DNA of 64,000 bases from Candidatus Symbiopectobacterium endolongispinus (GTDB lineage Bacteria; Pseudomonadota; Gammaproteobacteria; Enterobacterales; Enterobacteriaceae), in assembly GCF_018777385.1 (NCBI RefSeq), contig NZ_JAFJYB010000004.1, forward strand, positions 594,052 to 658,051, written 5' to 3'. Below are positions 31,686 through 41,348 of this stretch, in pieces. The notes under the pieces were generated by a model. That model was not told where the DNA came from and ran no database searches. It was given only the letters and a program-made list of their open reading frames with translations. Each line of letters starts with the position of its first letter. The stretch's first letter is position 1. A program made the position numbers and the translations under genes.

Positions 31686-32070
31686 ATGTACCTGAAAACC
31701 GAGCCTTTTGGCCACAATCAGGTGGTGCTGTCTGAGCTGTCATGGTTGCAGCGCATCGAGTATCTCGAAGCCATTGTTGAACACATGAGCGCTGTGGAGA
31801 ACATTCCTGACGCTATTCCCGAGGCCAAGAAAATGGCCTTTTGGCAGCCTGACCATCAAGCTGCACGCCTGGTTGGTATCCCGCTCGCTGTGGCAACGGG
31901 ATCGGGAACGCGCCTTGGATGACATTTTCAATCGGGTGCTCAACGACTGGCCACCGCGCTTGATCAATGAGGCTGCGCTGCTGGTTCAGCAACTCAGCGG
32001 TATCGCACCCGAAAGTGCCGGTGAGGAATCCGCTGGTGGCAGCACGTCCAGCACGCCGGTAAAGTCTTAG
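31686..32070 (+). pseudogene. tail assembly chaperone G-like, 1-nt frameshift
   Basis: Chaperone that coats the tape measure during tail assembly. It starts at 31686 (MYLKTEPFGHNQVVLSELS, LQRIEYLEAI). One extra C at 31848-31849 (CAGCCTG) shifts the frame to a stop at 31922. The rest (LTIKLHAWLVSRSLWQRDRE, DIFNRVLNDWP, LLVQQLSGIAPE) follows in the next frame to TAG at 32068-32070. With the extra base removed it is a standard G protein of about 127 residues. The end overlaps the T frame. Confidence 0.82.
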
Positions 32071-32396
32071 CCGCACAGGTGCGTTTTGCGATGCGTCTGG
32101 CTCGGGAGTTCCGGCGTCATGACTGGCGCACGATGCTGTCTGAACTCTCTTCCAGTGAGTTATCGGAATGGTTTGCGTTCTATCAGGAGCACTACTTTTC
32201 CGATGTACTACTGGATGCGGAGTGTTGCGCCTTGCGTGCCACCATGCTGGCGTTGACGGGTCATCGAGACATCCCGTTACAGCAACTCAGCCTGTTACAG
32301 CCAACGGTTGAGCCTGAAACGATGAGTGACGATGAACTGATGACAATAGGCGAAGGATTATTTGGAGGGGTTCGTTATGGCCCAGACAATCGATGA
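32025..32396 (+). CDS. tail assembly protein T-like, normally made as G-T fusion
   Basis: The T portion has no start of its own and lies -1 relative to the end of G, as in lambda, where a programmed -1 slip produces the G-T fusion. The frame is open from 32025 (QHAGKVLAAQVRFAMRLARE), then FRRHDWRTMLSELSSSELSEW, FSDVLLDAECCALRATML, LFGGVRYGPDNR. A candidate slip site is GGTAAAG at 32058-32064, four bases before the G stop, although it is not a canonical heptamer. It overlaps the start of H. With G frameshifted upstream, the fusion should not be made. Confidence 0.72.
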   Translation, partial: GIRWWQHVQHAGKVLAAQVRFAMRLAREFRRHDWRTMLSELSSSELSEWFAFYQEHYFSDVLLDAECCALRATMLALTGHRDIPLQQLSLLQPTVEPETMSDDELMTIGEGLFGGVRYGPDNR

Positions 32397-33729
32397 ACAG
32401 GCATTAAATTTTAACGCTGTGTTGTTAAACAGTAGCGTGCTGCGCGTGCAGCAGGATTTGCTGTCGCTGGGAAGTGTCGTTATCCTGGCGACGAAGAGTT
32501 TTTCTCAATTGGTCGCCCAGCAGAGCGCCGCGTTGAAAGCGAGTGATGTGCGAGCCCAGCCGGGCACCTGGTCGGCACAACGCGTGATGGTGCAAGGGAG
32601 CGCTGATTTTAACGATACCAGCGGTTTTATGCTGGCAGGACTGAATGGTATTGGCACCGACCAATCGAAAGATAAAACGGAGGTGAAAACCTGGCGGGAC
32701 GGCCTGATTGAGTCATGGAGCGAATACGCCAAAGTGGCTTCAGATACCTATACCCAGGTGAAAACCGGCAGTGAGGCGGTGTTCAAAACGCTGGATGCGG
32801 GATTAACGCGCTTTGTAAAAACCGGCAAACTTAATCTCTCAAATTTTGCCGAATCCATGTTGAGCATGTTAGCGAACGTGGCGCTAAGGGCATCAATGGT
32901 CGAAGGGGTTAACGCCATTCTTGGTTTTTTCGATATTTCGACAACCACCAAGGATAAAGATAAGGATAAAGACCCGGGTAAAAATAAGCAGAACGCATCT
33001 TCAAATCCGGCAACCACGGTGGTGCAGCGCAATGATGACCAGAAAAGCAATAATAGCCCGGAAGCCGGGGCGTCGAATAACAATATTGGCAAAACCTGGG
33101 TAGATGGTCTGAGCGAGTCCTGGGGGAAATATTCCGAGAGCGCGCTGGACTCTTATTCAATTATTCAGGCTGGAGGAGAAGCGGCATTCCAACAGTTGGA
33201 TAATAGCGTGATGAATTTTGTGCGGACCGGAAAACTCAATTTCTCCTCTTTCGCCGAATCGGTGTTGGGCATGCTGGCGGAAATCGCAGTGAAGTCGGCG
33301 CTGGTGCAGGGGGTAAATGCGTTAATGGGGGAGTTTGGTCTCACCGCCAACGCCAAAGGTGGTGTGTATACCTCATCAAGCCTGTCGGCCTATTCGGGGC
33401 AGGTGGTCGATCGCCCCACGCTGTTTACCTTCGCCAAAGGGGCCGGACTGATGGGCGAGGCCGGACCGGAAGCCATTATGCCGCTGACACGTAACGCCAA
33501 CGGTGTACTTGGGGTACGAGCCGTGGGCGGCGTGAGTGGCAATACGGCACCGCAGGTCAGTATCAATATCGCCAGAGATGGTCGCATCTCTCAGACCTCA
33601 TCGGCCGGATTGGAACAATTTGGCAGTGAGATAGGTAGCTTTGTCGATCAACGATTTAAATCGCTGCTGACCCGGGAAATGGGGCAGGGACGCATGTTAA
33701 GCACGGCAATGAAAGGGCGGAGAAGCTAA
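32377..33729 (+). CDS. short tape-measure protein with duplicated lambda-type C-terminal domain
   Basis: Tail length-determining protein. Start at 32377 (MAQTIDEQALNF) after GGAGGGG. The 450-residue product is about half the length of lambda H (853). The long N-terminal and middle regions of H are absent. Instead there are two copies of the WRDGLIESW...FVKTGKLNLSNFAESMLSMLA unit, at residues about 104-188 and 239-323, joined by a Lys/Asp/Asn-rich linker. The C-terminus (GLMGEAGPEAIMPLTRNANG, GQVVDRPTLFTFAKG) is the usual lambdoid end. The frame is intact. If made, it would specify a tail of roughly half the lambda length. Confidence 0.85.
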   Translation: MAQTIDEQALNFNAVLLNSSVLRVQQDLLSLGSVVILATKSFSQLVAQQSAALKASDVRAQPGTWSAQRVMVQGSADFNDTSGFMLAGLNGIGTDQSKDKTEVKTWRDGLIESWSEYAKVASDTYTQVKTGSEAVFKTLDAGLTRFVKTGKLNLSNFAESMLSMLANVALRASMVEGVNAILGFFDISTTTKDKDKDKDPGKNKQNASSNPATTVVQRNDDQKSNNSPEAGASNNNIGKTWVDGLSESWGKYSESALDSYSIIQAGGEAAFQQLDNSVMNFVRTGKLNFSSFAESVLGMLAEIAVKSALVQGVNALMGEFGLTANAKGGVYTSSSLSAYSGQVVDRPTLFTFAKGAGLMGEAGPEAIMPLTRNANGVLGVRAVGGVSGNTAPQVSINIARDGRISQTSSAGLEQFGSEIGSFVDQRFKSLLTREMGQGRMLSTAMKGRRS

Positions 33730-34086
33730 TGGCAATTGAAACATTTCACTGGCCGCAGCAAATCGGCAATCAGCCAGAGGTGCAATACAGCGAAACGGTA
33801 CGCAAAGTGCAGTTTGGCGATGGCTATACGCAACTGTCCGGCACGGGGTTAAACGGGGAAACCATCACTTTTCCCTACGCGTTTCGCGGCACGCTCGACA
33901 CCGCTGTCTAGATTCGCGATTTCTTGCGGTGTCATCGTAAGAAATCATTCCAATGGCCCCCCCCCCCCCCCCCCGCATGAAAAGCCGGGGCTCTATCGGG
34001 TGGTAGAGGACTCGATAAAGTTTGCTCCGGCCGGTAACGTTCAGGGGGTGATCACCGCGACCTTCGTCCAGTGGTATGGCGTGTAA
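33729..34086 (+). pseudogene. minor tail protein M-like, amber codon and 18-C tract
   Basis: Tail-tip component. Residues 1-60 are normal (MAIETFHWPQQIGNQPEVQY, KVQFGDGYTQ) until TAG at 33909-33911 in LDTAV-stop-IRDFL. Behind it the same frame continues to KSFQWP, then enters a run of 18 C at 33957-33974, after which it would stop at 33978. The C-terminal part (EKPGLYRVVEDSIKF, GVITATFVQWYGV) is in the frame one base on, reached if the run had 17 C. The end TAA is at 34084-34086. The ATG overlaps the end of H. Confidence 0.86.
33957..33974 (+). repeat. poly-C tract, 18 bases
   Basis: Uninterrupted run of 18 C inside the M gene. A change of one base would switch the downstream frame. No other homopolymer near this length occurs in the window. 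Confidence 0.9.
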
Positions 34087-34149
34087 TTAGCGCTTCTTTC
34101 ATCACCCTTCCCCAGCCTGAGCGCTGGTTTTTTTGTCTCTGGAGACCCG

Positions 34150-34886
34150 ATGTCTATCAATCTCGACGCCCAACAGTTGGCGCCTGGCGATCGCGTGCGC
34201 TTGTATGAAGTGGATTGCACCGCATTCGATGGCCCGGAACTCTATTTTCATAACCATCCTATCTCGCATAGCGCCGACGAGCTTGCCGCAGCTGCGGGGG
34301 ATGAAGGTAAGCTCCCAGCCAAATCCCTCTGGGGTGGCAGGGTAAAGAGTACAAGGCATGGCCGACGCATATTGAGGGGCTGGAAATGACCAGCGATGGC
34401 AGCGCCCACACGCCCACGTTGGCAGTGGGTAATATCGACGGCACTATCACTGCGCTGTGTCTGGTCTACCAAAATCTGGCGCAGGCCACGGTGCGCATTC
34501 ACACCACCTTTGCCCACTATCTTGATGCGCGCAATTTCCCTGATGGCAACAACAGCGCTGACCCGACGCAAGAGCGGCTGGAAGTCTGGTACATCGACAG
34601 CAAGGCCAACGAGGACAGCGAATCGGTCACGTTCAATCTCTCTTCTCCTGCGGATTTGCAGGGGATCATGATCCCCACCCGGCAGATTCACAGCCTGTGT
34701 ACCTGGTGTTCACGCGGGCAGTATCGCGGTGCATCCTGCGGCTACACCGGGTCGCGCTATTTCGATATTGACGGCAACCCGGTTGATGATCCGTCAAAGG
34801 ATGAATGTTCCGGGCTGCTTTCCACCGGCTGTAAACCGCGTTTTGGCGACGCGGCAGAATTGCCGTTCGGCGGCTTTACGGGTTAG
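34150..34886 (+). pseudogene. minor tail protein L-like (Fe-S tip protein), frameshifted
   Basis: Lambda gpL family tail-tip protein that binds an Fe-S cluster. Start at 34150 (MSINLDAQQLAPGDRVRLYE) after GGAGA. The frame is lost at 34329-34340 (LPAKSLW, then two surplus G or one missing base). The continuation is WQGKEYKAWPTHIEGLEMTS and the long frame to 34886, with TLAVGNIDGTIT, HYLDARNFPDGNNSADPTQE and the Cys-rich end (CTWCSRGQYRGASCGYTG, CSGLLSTGCKPRFG) that carries the cluster ligands. All four C-terminal Cys are present. The M-like gene precedes and K follows. Confidence 0.86.
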
Positions 34887-34908
34887 GTACTAATTAAGAG
34901 GTAATAAT

Positions 34909-35637
34909 GTGAAACTGGGGAATTTGATCGTCAGCGCGATCCTCGCCCATGCTGAGCAAGAATATCCGCGCTAAGCGTGCGGCGTGATCGTGCACAATCA
35001 ACAGCGGCAACGCTATGTGCCTTGTCGCAATCTGGCACAGGCGCCGCAGGATCATTTTATCATGGGCCCCGAGGACTATGCGCAGGCGGAAGACAGCGGC
35101 ACGCTGGTGGCGATCGTGCACAGCCACCCCGATGATACCACCACGCCCAGCGCCGTCGATCTTGCCCAGTGCGATCAATCGCAACTGCCCTGGGTGATCG
35201 TCAGTTGGCCGGAAGGCGATGTTCGCACCCTGATGCCACAGCAGGGTATTAAGTCGCTGTTGGCGCGTCCTTTTGTGCACGGCATTTGGGATTGCTACGT
35301 CATTGTGCGCGACTGGTATCAACTTGAGCGCAATATTCAACTGCCGAATTTTGCGCGCACCGACGATTGGTGGAACCGTGGCAAAAACCTGTATATGACG
35401 CACTACCGCGACGCGGGGTTTATGCCGGTGACGGATGATATTGCGTCGGGTGACGTGATCATAATGCAAGTGCGCGCCAGCGAGCCGAATCATGCTGGCG
35501 TCTACGTTGGCAACGGTGAAATGCTGCACCATATGTACGGTCAGCTCAGCCAGAAAGTGCCCTACGGCGGCTACTGGCTGGACAGAACCATTATCCGACT
35601 GCGTTATACCGGAGGGAATCATGACGTTAGCCATTGA
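34909..35637 (+). pseudogene. tail protein K-like (JAB/NlpC-P60 hydrolase), nonsense codon
   Basis: Lambda gpK family: an N-terminal Mov34/JAB metalloprotease-like domain and a C-terminal NlpC/P60 peptidase that helps the tail pass peptidoglycan. GTG start at 34909 after AAGAGG gives KLGNLIVSAILAHAEQEYPR, then TAA at 34972-34974 where GAA (Glu of the JAB motif EACGVIV) is expected. The rest is open: VAIVHSHPDD with the JAB His pair, WDCYVIVRDWY with the catalytic Cys, NHAGVYVGNGEMLHH with the His. A shorter product starting within could not include the full JAB domain. The end overlaps gene I. Confidence 0.87.
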
Positions 35638-36136
35638 GTATCAGCCGTTAAAAACCATTCGGCTTTACGGCGTATTGGGCGCAACCTTTGGTCGTGTACA
35701 TCTCTTGGCGGTGGAAACCAGGCAAGAGGCCATTAAAGCGCTGAGGGTGATTATTCCCGGTTTTGAAAAGTTTTTGCTGAGCAGCAAGTCGCGCGGTTTG
35801 GCGTATGCCGTATTTGACGGTAAACGCAATCTTGCTCATGAAGAATTGGACTTTATCGTTGCGGATGATATTCGCATTGCTCCGGTCATTATTGGCAGCA
35901 AACAGGCGGGGTTGTTCCAAACGATTCTCGGCGCAGTTTTGGTTGCGGTGGGCTATTTTACCTTTGGTACGACATCCACTATCGGTGTGGGTATGATGAT
36001 GGGCGGCGCTTCTATGGCACTTGGCGGGCCGGTTAACTCCATTGCACAGGGCAATCCGGTCCCGATTCTTTATGGCCGCCGTCGTGTTGGCGGCGCGATT
36101 ATTTCTGCCGGAGTTTACGCGGAAGACCAGCAATAA
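35622..36136 (+). CDS. tail assembly protein I-like, probable in-frame deletion
   Basis: Lambda gpI family factor required for tail-tip assembly. Start ATG 35622 after GGAGGGAATC gives 171 residues: a ubiquitin-like N-terminal part (RLYGVLGATFGRVHLL, EAIKALRVIIPGFEKFL), then a hydrophobic Gly-rich middle (LGAVLVAVGYFTFG) and the end NPVPILYGRRRVGGAIISAG, EDQQ. Relatives carry about 30 residues of the VVQMLSP...YAFGG type between LGG and PVN; here ALGG joins PVNSIAQGNP directly near 36024-36030. That loss is in frame, so I call it an open but probably altered gene. Confidence 0.75.
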
Positions 36137-36212
36137 TTATTGCCTTCATCAACGTTTTACCGATGCTGTCGTGCTTTATTTACCGTAGTATGCACACTGC
36201 CAAGGTAAAAAA

Positions 36213-36485
36213 ATGAAAGCATCCTTATTATTGCCATTGCAATTATGGTTTCTGCCCATTCTGTTTTTCGCCGTATTGTTATTACCGGAAGGTGCTATCG
36301 CCAAATCGCAGCCCGTTAATAACTAGCAAATAAAACAAGCCATCATCGATGAGTATACCTACAATTAAGCACGTAACGGCAGCAGCTGTGGAAAACGCAG
36401 CGCGTGGAGTCGAGCCGGGGGCTATTCACCGATCTGTTATAAGAATGAAGTGACGCAAGAGATGATAGATACCTGGAAGAAATGA
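36213..36485 (+). pseudogene. small secreted phage-associated protein, two nonsense codons
   Basis: A short protein with a signal peptide (LWFLPILFFAVLLLPEGAIA) and the C-terminal motif ARNGSSCGKRSAWSRAGGYS, PICYKNEVTQEM. Small proteins with a CPCPY...RNGxxCGxRSAWSR pattern are carried by many enterobacterial phages between I and J; function unknown to me. TAG at 36324-36326 and TAA at 36366-36368 interrupt it. The segment that should hold the CPCPY cysteines is missing between DEY and TYN. Confidence 0.65.
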
Positions 36486-36544
36486 CACAAATCCTGATGC
36501 CGATAAACCCGCCTTGAGCGGGTTTTCTTTTTAATGGAGTACCC

Positions 36545-39500
36545 ATGACAGCGATCAAAGGCAGCAAAGGCGGCAGCGCGAACGCGCGTGTTCCCGTTGA
36601 GTCGCCGGATTCCATTCAATCCACCTCCTACGCCAAAATACTGTTGGCGCTGGGGGAAGGGGAATTTGCCGGGAATCTGGATGGTTCGCGTATTTTTCTT
36701 GACGGCACACCCCTCAATGACAGCAACGGCAACGCCAATTTTTCCGGTGTGTCGTGGGCGTTTCGTCCTGGTACGCCCGACCAAAGCTATATTCCCGGTT
36801 TTCCCGGCGTTGAAAACGAGATTACGGTAAGCGCCGAGCTGACCAGTAAAACACCGTGGGTACGGTCGCTGACCAACATTCACCTCTCAGCGGTGCGCAT
36901 ACGCTTCTCCTGGGCAGCGCTGCAATAGCAGCATGATAATGGTGACGTAGGCGGTTATCGCATCGAATATACCATTGATATTGCAACGGACGGCGGCAGC
37001 TACCGTGAAGTGCTGAAAACGGCGATTGACGGTAAAACCACCACACAAGATGAACGTAGCCATCGTATCGATCTGCCCACGGCATCCACCGGTTGGCAGA
37101 TCCGTGTGCGCCACATCACGCCCAATTCCACCAGCAATCGTATTGCCGATAAGATGGCGATTGGAGCCATTACCGAGGTGATCGACGCCAAGCTGCGTTA
37201 TCCGGAAACGGCGCTGTTGCTGATGCAGTTTGACGCGCAGCAGTTTCAAAATATTCCGGTTATCTCTTGCGAGCCGGACGGGCGAATTATTCGCGTCCCC
37301 ACCAACTATGATGCACAAACGCGGCGCTACTCGGGCAGTTGGGATGGCACCTTCAAGTGGGCATTCTCCAACAACCCGGCTTGGGTGTACTACGACATTC
37401 AGCTTTCCGAACGCTTTGGTCTGGGCGAGCGCATTAAAGCCACCCATTTAGTGCTGTCGAAATGGACGCTGTACCAGATTGCCCAGTACTGCGATCAGCT
37501 TGTGCCGGACGGCCATGGCGGCAGCGGCACAGAACCACGCTTCTTGTGCGATGTGTACATCCAATCGCAAGAAGAGGCGTGGACAGTGCTCAACGATCTG
37601 GCGGCGATATTTCGCGGCTCCTCATTCTGGGCCAACAACTAGATGAACGTACTGGCCGACATGCCGCGCGAGATGGATTACGTGGTCACCCGTGCCAATG
37701 TGCGCGACGGGCGCTTTACCTACAGTAACGCCAGCAGCAAGACGCACTACAGCACGGCGATGGTGGCCTGGTCCGATCCCGATGACGCCTATCAGGACGC
37801 GGTGGAAGCCGTTGCGGATAACAAACTGGTGCGGCGCTATGGCATTAAACAGGCGGATGTGACCGCGATTGGTTGTACGCGCCAGACCGAGGCTGTCCGG
37901 CGCGGTAAATGGATTTTGCACACCAACGATGCCGATCGCACCGTCTCCTACACCATGGGTCTGGACGGAGATATTCCAGTCCCCGGTGCTATTGTCGGTA
38001 TCGCTGATGCCTTGCTGGCCTGGCGTCCACTAGGCGGGCGTATTAGCGCGGTTGACGGACGTAACATCACGCTTGACCGCGTCTCTTCCGCAGCCATCGG
38101 TGAACGCCTGATTCTCAACCTGCCGAGTGGCAAAGCCGAAGGTCGCACCATTGAGGCGGTGAATGACAAGGTGGTTACCGTCACCACGACGTATAGCGAA
38201 ACGCCCGTGCCTGAGTCGGTGTGGGCCGTCGATGCTAATGATTTGGCGCTGCAATTAATTGTATCGCGTTATTGGTGTGAAAGAAGGTGAGGATAGCGCC
38301 CCCTTTTACATCACGGCTATCGAATTCGACCCGGATAAATTCGCCAAAATCGATACCGGCGCGCGCATTGAATCTCGCCCCATCAGTCTGGTCCGCCTTC
38401 GGTACAGCCTGCGACGAATAACGTGGTGATCAGTAGCGATAACCGAATTGAGCAAGGTATCAATATCACCACTCTGCGCATTACCTGGGACAAGGCGGAC
38501 AGTGCCATTACCTATGAAGTGCAATGGCGGCGTGATAACGGCAATTGGATCAGTGCGGCGCGCACCTCGGCACAGGGCGTTGACGTGCCGGGTATTTATA
38601 CCGGACGCTACCAAGCGCGCGTGCGCGCCATCAATGCCACGGAGATCTCCAGCCTGTGGGCTAACGCGCAGGAAACCACGCTAGCAGGCAAAGCGGGTAA
38701 TCCGCCGGCACTGGCTAGTTTTACCACCACCTCGCTGGTGTTTGGCGTGCAGCTTGATTGGCAATTTCCCGCCGGTACCGACGATACCCTGAAAACCGAG
38801 ATTCAGTATTCTCCGAACAGCGACGGCCAGAATGCGTTGCTGCTGACCGATGTGGCCTACCCCACGCGTGCTTATCAGCAAATGGGACTCAGCGTGGGGC
38901 AGGCGTTCTTTTACCGCGCCCGCATCGTTGATAAGTCTGGCAATCAGGGGCCGTGGACGAGGTGGATTTATGGGGAATCAAGTACGGATGTTAGTGATAT
39001 TACCGATGTGATTGTGGGTGAAATCACTGAAACCGATGCCTGGAAATCTCTGGTCGGTGGGATTGATAATAATACCCAGCAAATCTCAGACAGCCTGCTG
39101 AACAGCATTGAACAAGCGAAAGCGATTATCCGTAACAGCCTGGCTAATGATGCTGAAACGCGACGCTGGCGTGCGCAGAACGGCGACAGGGCGGCAGAAA
39201 TCACTGAAACGCGAGCTGCAATCGCAAATGAAGTTGAGGCCAGAACTATTGCGATGCTGGAAATGCAATCGAGTATTGGCACAACTAACAGCAATCTGAC
39301 GCAGTTACAGCAGACGATGGCAACGCAAAACGAAACCACATCTGCGCAAATTTCTACCCTCAACAGCCAGATGACTGAAGCACAGTCGGGCATTTCAGCC
39401 AATACCACGGCAATCGGTGGACTCAACACCTCTGTGACGCAGCAGGGAAACACCATCACGTCGCAAGGTCAGTCGATCACGCAGATCACCGCGTCAGTGT

Positions 39501-40135
39501 GGGCAGCGCAGAAAACCGCTGATACTGCGCAATCAACGGCTAATGGTGCGGTGCAGAGTGTGAATGCAGTGACCGCAACGGTTACGCAGCAGGGTAATGC
39601 CATTACAGCCCAGGGAACGCAAATCAGCCAGTTAACCGCAACGGTAAATGGTGTCTCGACTGAAATTAGTGATATCAGCGGTGTTGTTAATGCTACAGAT
39701 GCGCAGCTGTCGGCCTATCGCACACTGCGCATTAAGGTTGATGCCAATGGGCGTCAATATGTGGCAGGTATGACGCAAAATATTGAGGATACGGATCAGG
39801 GAATTCAATCGAATACGATTTTTTTGCAAGACCGATTTTCAATAATGAATGCTGCTGCGGGAAAGCCTCAATTAATATTCACCACGCAAGGGAATCAGGT
39901 AATTATTGATTCTGCGGTTATTGGTTCTGCAGCGATAACACGAGCAAAACTATCTGACAGTTTACAGTCAGATAACTATATTTCCGGACAGCGAGGACTT
40001 TATCTCAATTTCTCCACAGGACAGATCGAGAACAATGGGGAGACTGCTGGTGAAGGAAGAATGATGCAATCAAACAATAAAATAGAGGTTTTCGACGAAA
40101 ATAATGTTCGTCTGGTTCTTATTGGTAAGTATTAG
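36545..40135 (+). pseudogene. central tail fibre / host-specificity protein J-like, interrupted
   Basis: Tail-tip protein that recognises the host receptor in lambda. The full region would encode about 1,190 residues. The N-terminus (SYAKILLALGEGEFAGNLDG), the conserved core (RVPTNYDAQTRRYSGSWDGT, LCDVYIQSQEEAWTVLNDLA, VLADMPREMDYVVTRANV) and fibronectin-like domains are clear. Lesions: TAG at 36926-36928, TAG at 37640-37642 (both where Gln is likely), a frameshift near 38270 (expected GVKEGEDSAPFY) and a compensating 1-base loss near 38390. The C-terminal half (38423-40135) is a long open frame with heptad-like Gln/Thr repeats (VTQQGNTITSQGQSITQ, VTQQGNAITAQGTQISQ), likely a coiled-coil stalk. 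Confidence 0.88.
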
Positions 40136-40371
40136 CCTACTTGGTTGCTAATCTGAATGTGCATAAATAATGGACGCAACGTGCGAGGTAAATAACAGAA
40201 TCTATATATTTCCAAATGCAGGATTTGTCAAGCTCAAAGTTGGAAAATCAGATACGAACGCTTTAGGCGAATGGACGTGAGAGAGAGTAAGCAGACAGCA
40301 AATGGTGCGTTTCGTTAGCTCGGGCTGGCTTAACCCTCAAAAATACTCAAACATAAACTGTGGAGCTAACA
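40136..40371 (+). other. AT-rich gap between J and accessory genes
   Basis: Noticeably AT-richer than the tail genes before it. I see no gene. A ribosome site GTGGAGC precedes the next start. The composition change suggests the following genes came in separately. Confidence 0.4.
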
Positions 40372-40629
40372 ATGTACGGTATCAAGTTGTTCGATAAGTC
40401 AGGTAAGGATCTCACTAGCATTATAACGCCTATATTTTATCTTGAGGCAAGCTCGCCGCAGAGTGGAAGCAGAAACTACGGCGAAATACCAGTGGGTAAA
40501 ACACTTCAATATATGGCTACAATATTAACAGTTAACAGAGCAGTCATAGGACCAACTGTCACAATAAGCGGATCGAGTGTTACATGGAGTAATCTCGTCG
40601 GATTGATCGTCTTTTACTGGGGGAAATAA
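40372..40629 (+). CDS. hypothetical small protein next to tail fibre
   Basis: I do not recognise a function. 85 residues (MYGIKLFDKSGKDLTSIITP ... LIVFYWGK), start after GTGGAGC, stop overlapping the next start (TAATG). Proteins with this opening (a short, beta-rich first strand) are found beside tail-fibre genes in enterobacterial prophages, as probable tip accessory or fibre-assembly proteins. The frame is intact and AT-rich, unlike the eroded tail genes upstream. Confidence 0.6.
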   Translation: MYGIKLFDKSGKDLTSIITPIFYLEASSPQSGSRNYGEIPVGKTLQYMATILTVNRAVIGPTVTISGSSVTWSNLVGLIVFYWGK

Positions 40630-41258
40630 TGTCTTGGGGCGCAACTATTACAAGGCAAGATGGATCTATATGGCTAAGTCCAGAGTTCACACCTATGAAT
40701 TTTATGGGAAAGGGGGTTATTTCAGCAGTAGGCAGCTCTTTTGTCACACAAATCCCCCAGCAAAAGACCGCTATGTTTTTTATCCGGCAGTCTTCTGATT
40801 CATATGCAGCTTGCCAGCAAGTTACGGTAAATGGATATCATACTTTACGGCTTAATTCGGCTTATCCTACCGCCCTCCCTGTAACGGTGTATTGCTTTGC
40901 TAACATGGTTTTGCCACCCTCTAACAATTACGGGTTGTATTTCTATGGCACGTCGGGGGAGCTTGTTTATTCATTAGATATGCTCCCACTAGATATGCGC
41001 ACAATTCATGTTGACATTAGCGCTTCTTGTGTAAAACAGGATATGGGAAAGCCGGTAGCCGTGATGCCGACAGCATCCGGTAGATTGTTCATATCGAACT
41101 CAAGCATTGGAGGGGCTGATGTTTTGGATCTTTATCTTGGAGCGACTGGAAATTTCGTTATCAACAGACCAAGACAGATTGCCGCAGGCTCTAGCAGTGG
41201 TACAAGTTACCCCTATATTGATAAAGCATTTTATATATTCACTGACGTGTATGACTGA
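40629..41258 (+). CDS. DUF6453-like protein next to tail fibre
   Basis: 209-residue intact protein beginning MSWGATITRQDGSIWLSPEF, an opening I associate with the DUF6453 family encoded between gene J and fibres of lambdoid phages. Predicted all-beta, no signal peptide or membrane segment. Function unknown; location suggests a tail-tip decoration or receptor-binding accessory. It is translationally coupled to the preceding gene (TAATG overlap) and lower in GC than the core tail genes. Confidence 0.62.
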   Translation: MSWGATITRQDGSIWLSPEFTPMNFMGKGVISAVGSSFVTQIPQQKTAMFFIRQSSDSYAACQQVTVNGYHTLRLNSAYPTALPVTVYCFANMVLPPSNNYGLYFYGTSGELVYSLDMLPLDMRTIHVDISASCVKQDMGKPVAVMPTASGRLFISNSSIGGADVLDLYLGATGNFVINRPRQIAAGSSSGTSYPYIDKAFYIFTDVYD

Positions 41259-41348
41259 ATCTAATAGCCAAGCAAGCAAAGAAGCGATTTATTTGTCTTG
41301 AATAAGATAAATATAAGCCGCTTAATGCAGTTTTTCTATGGAGAAAAT

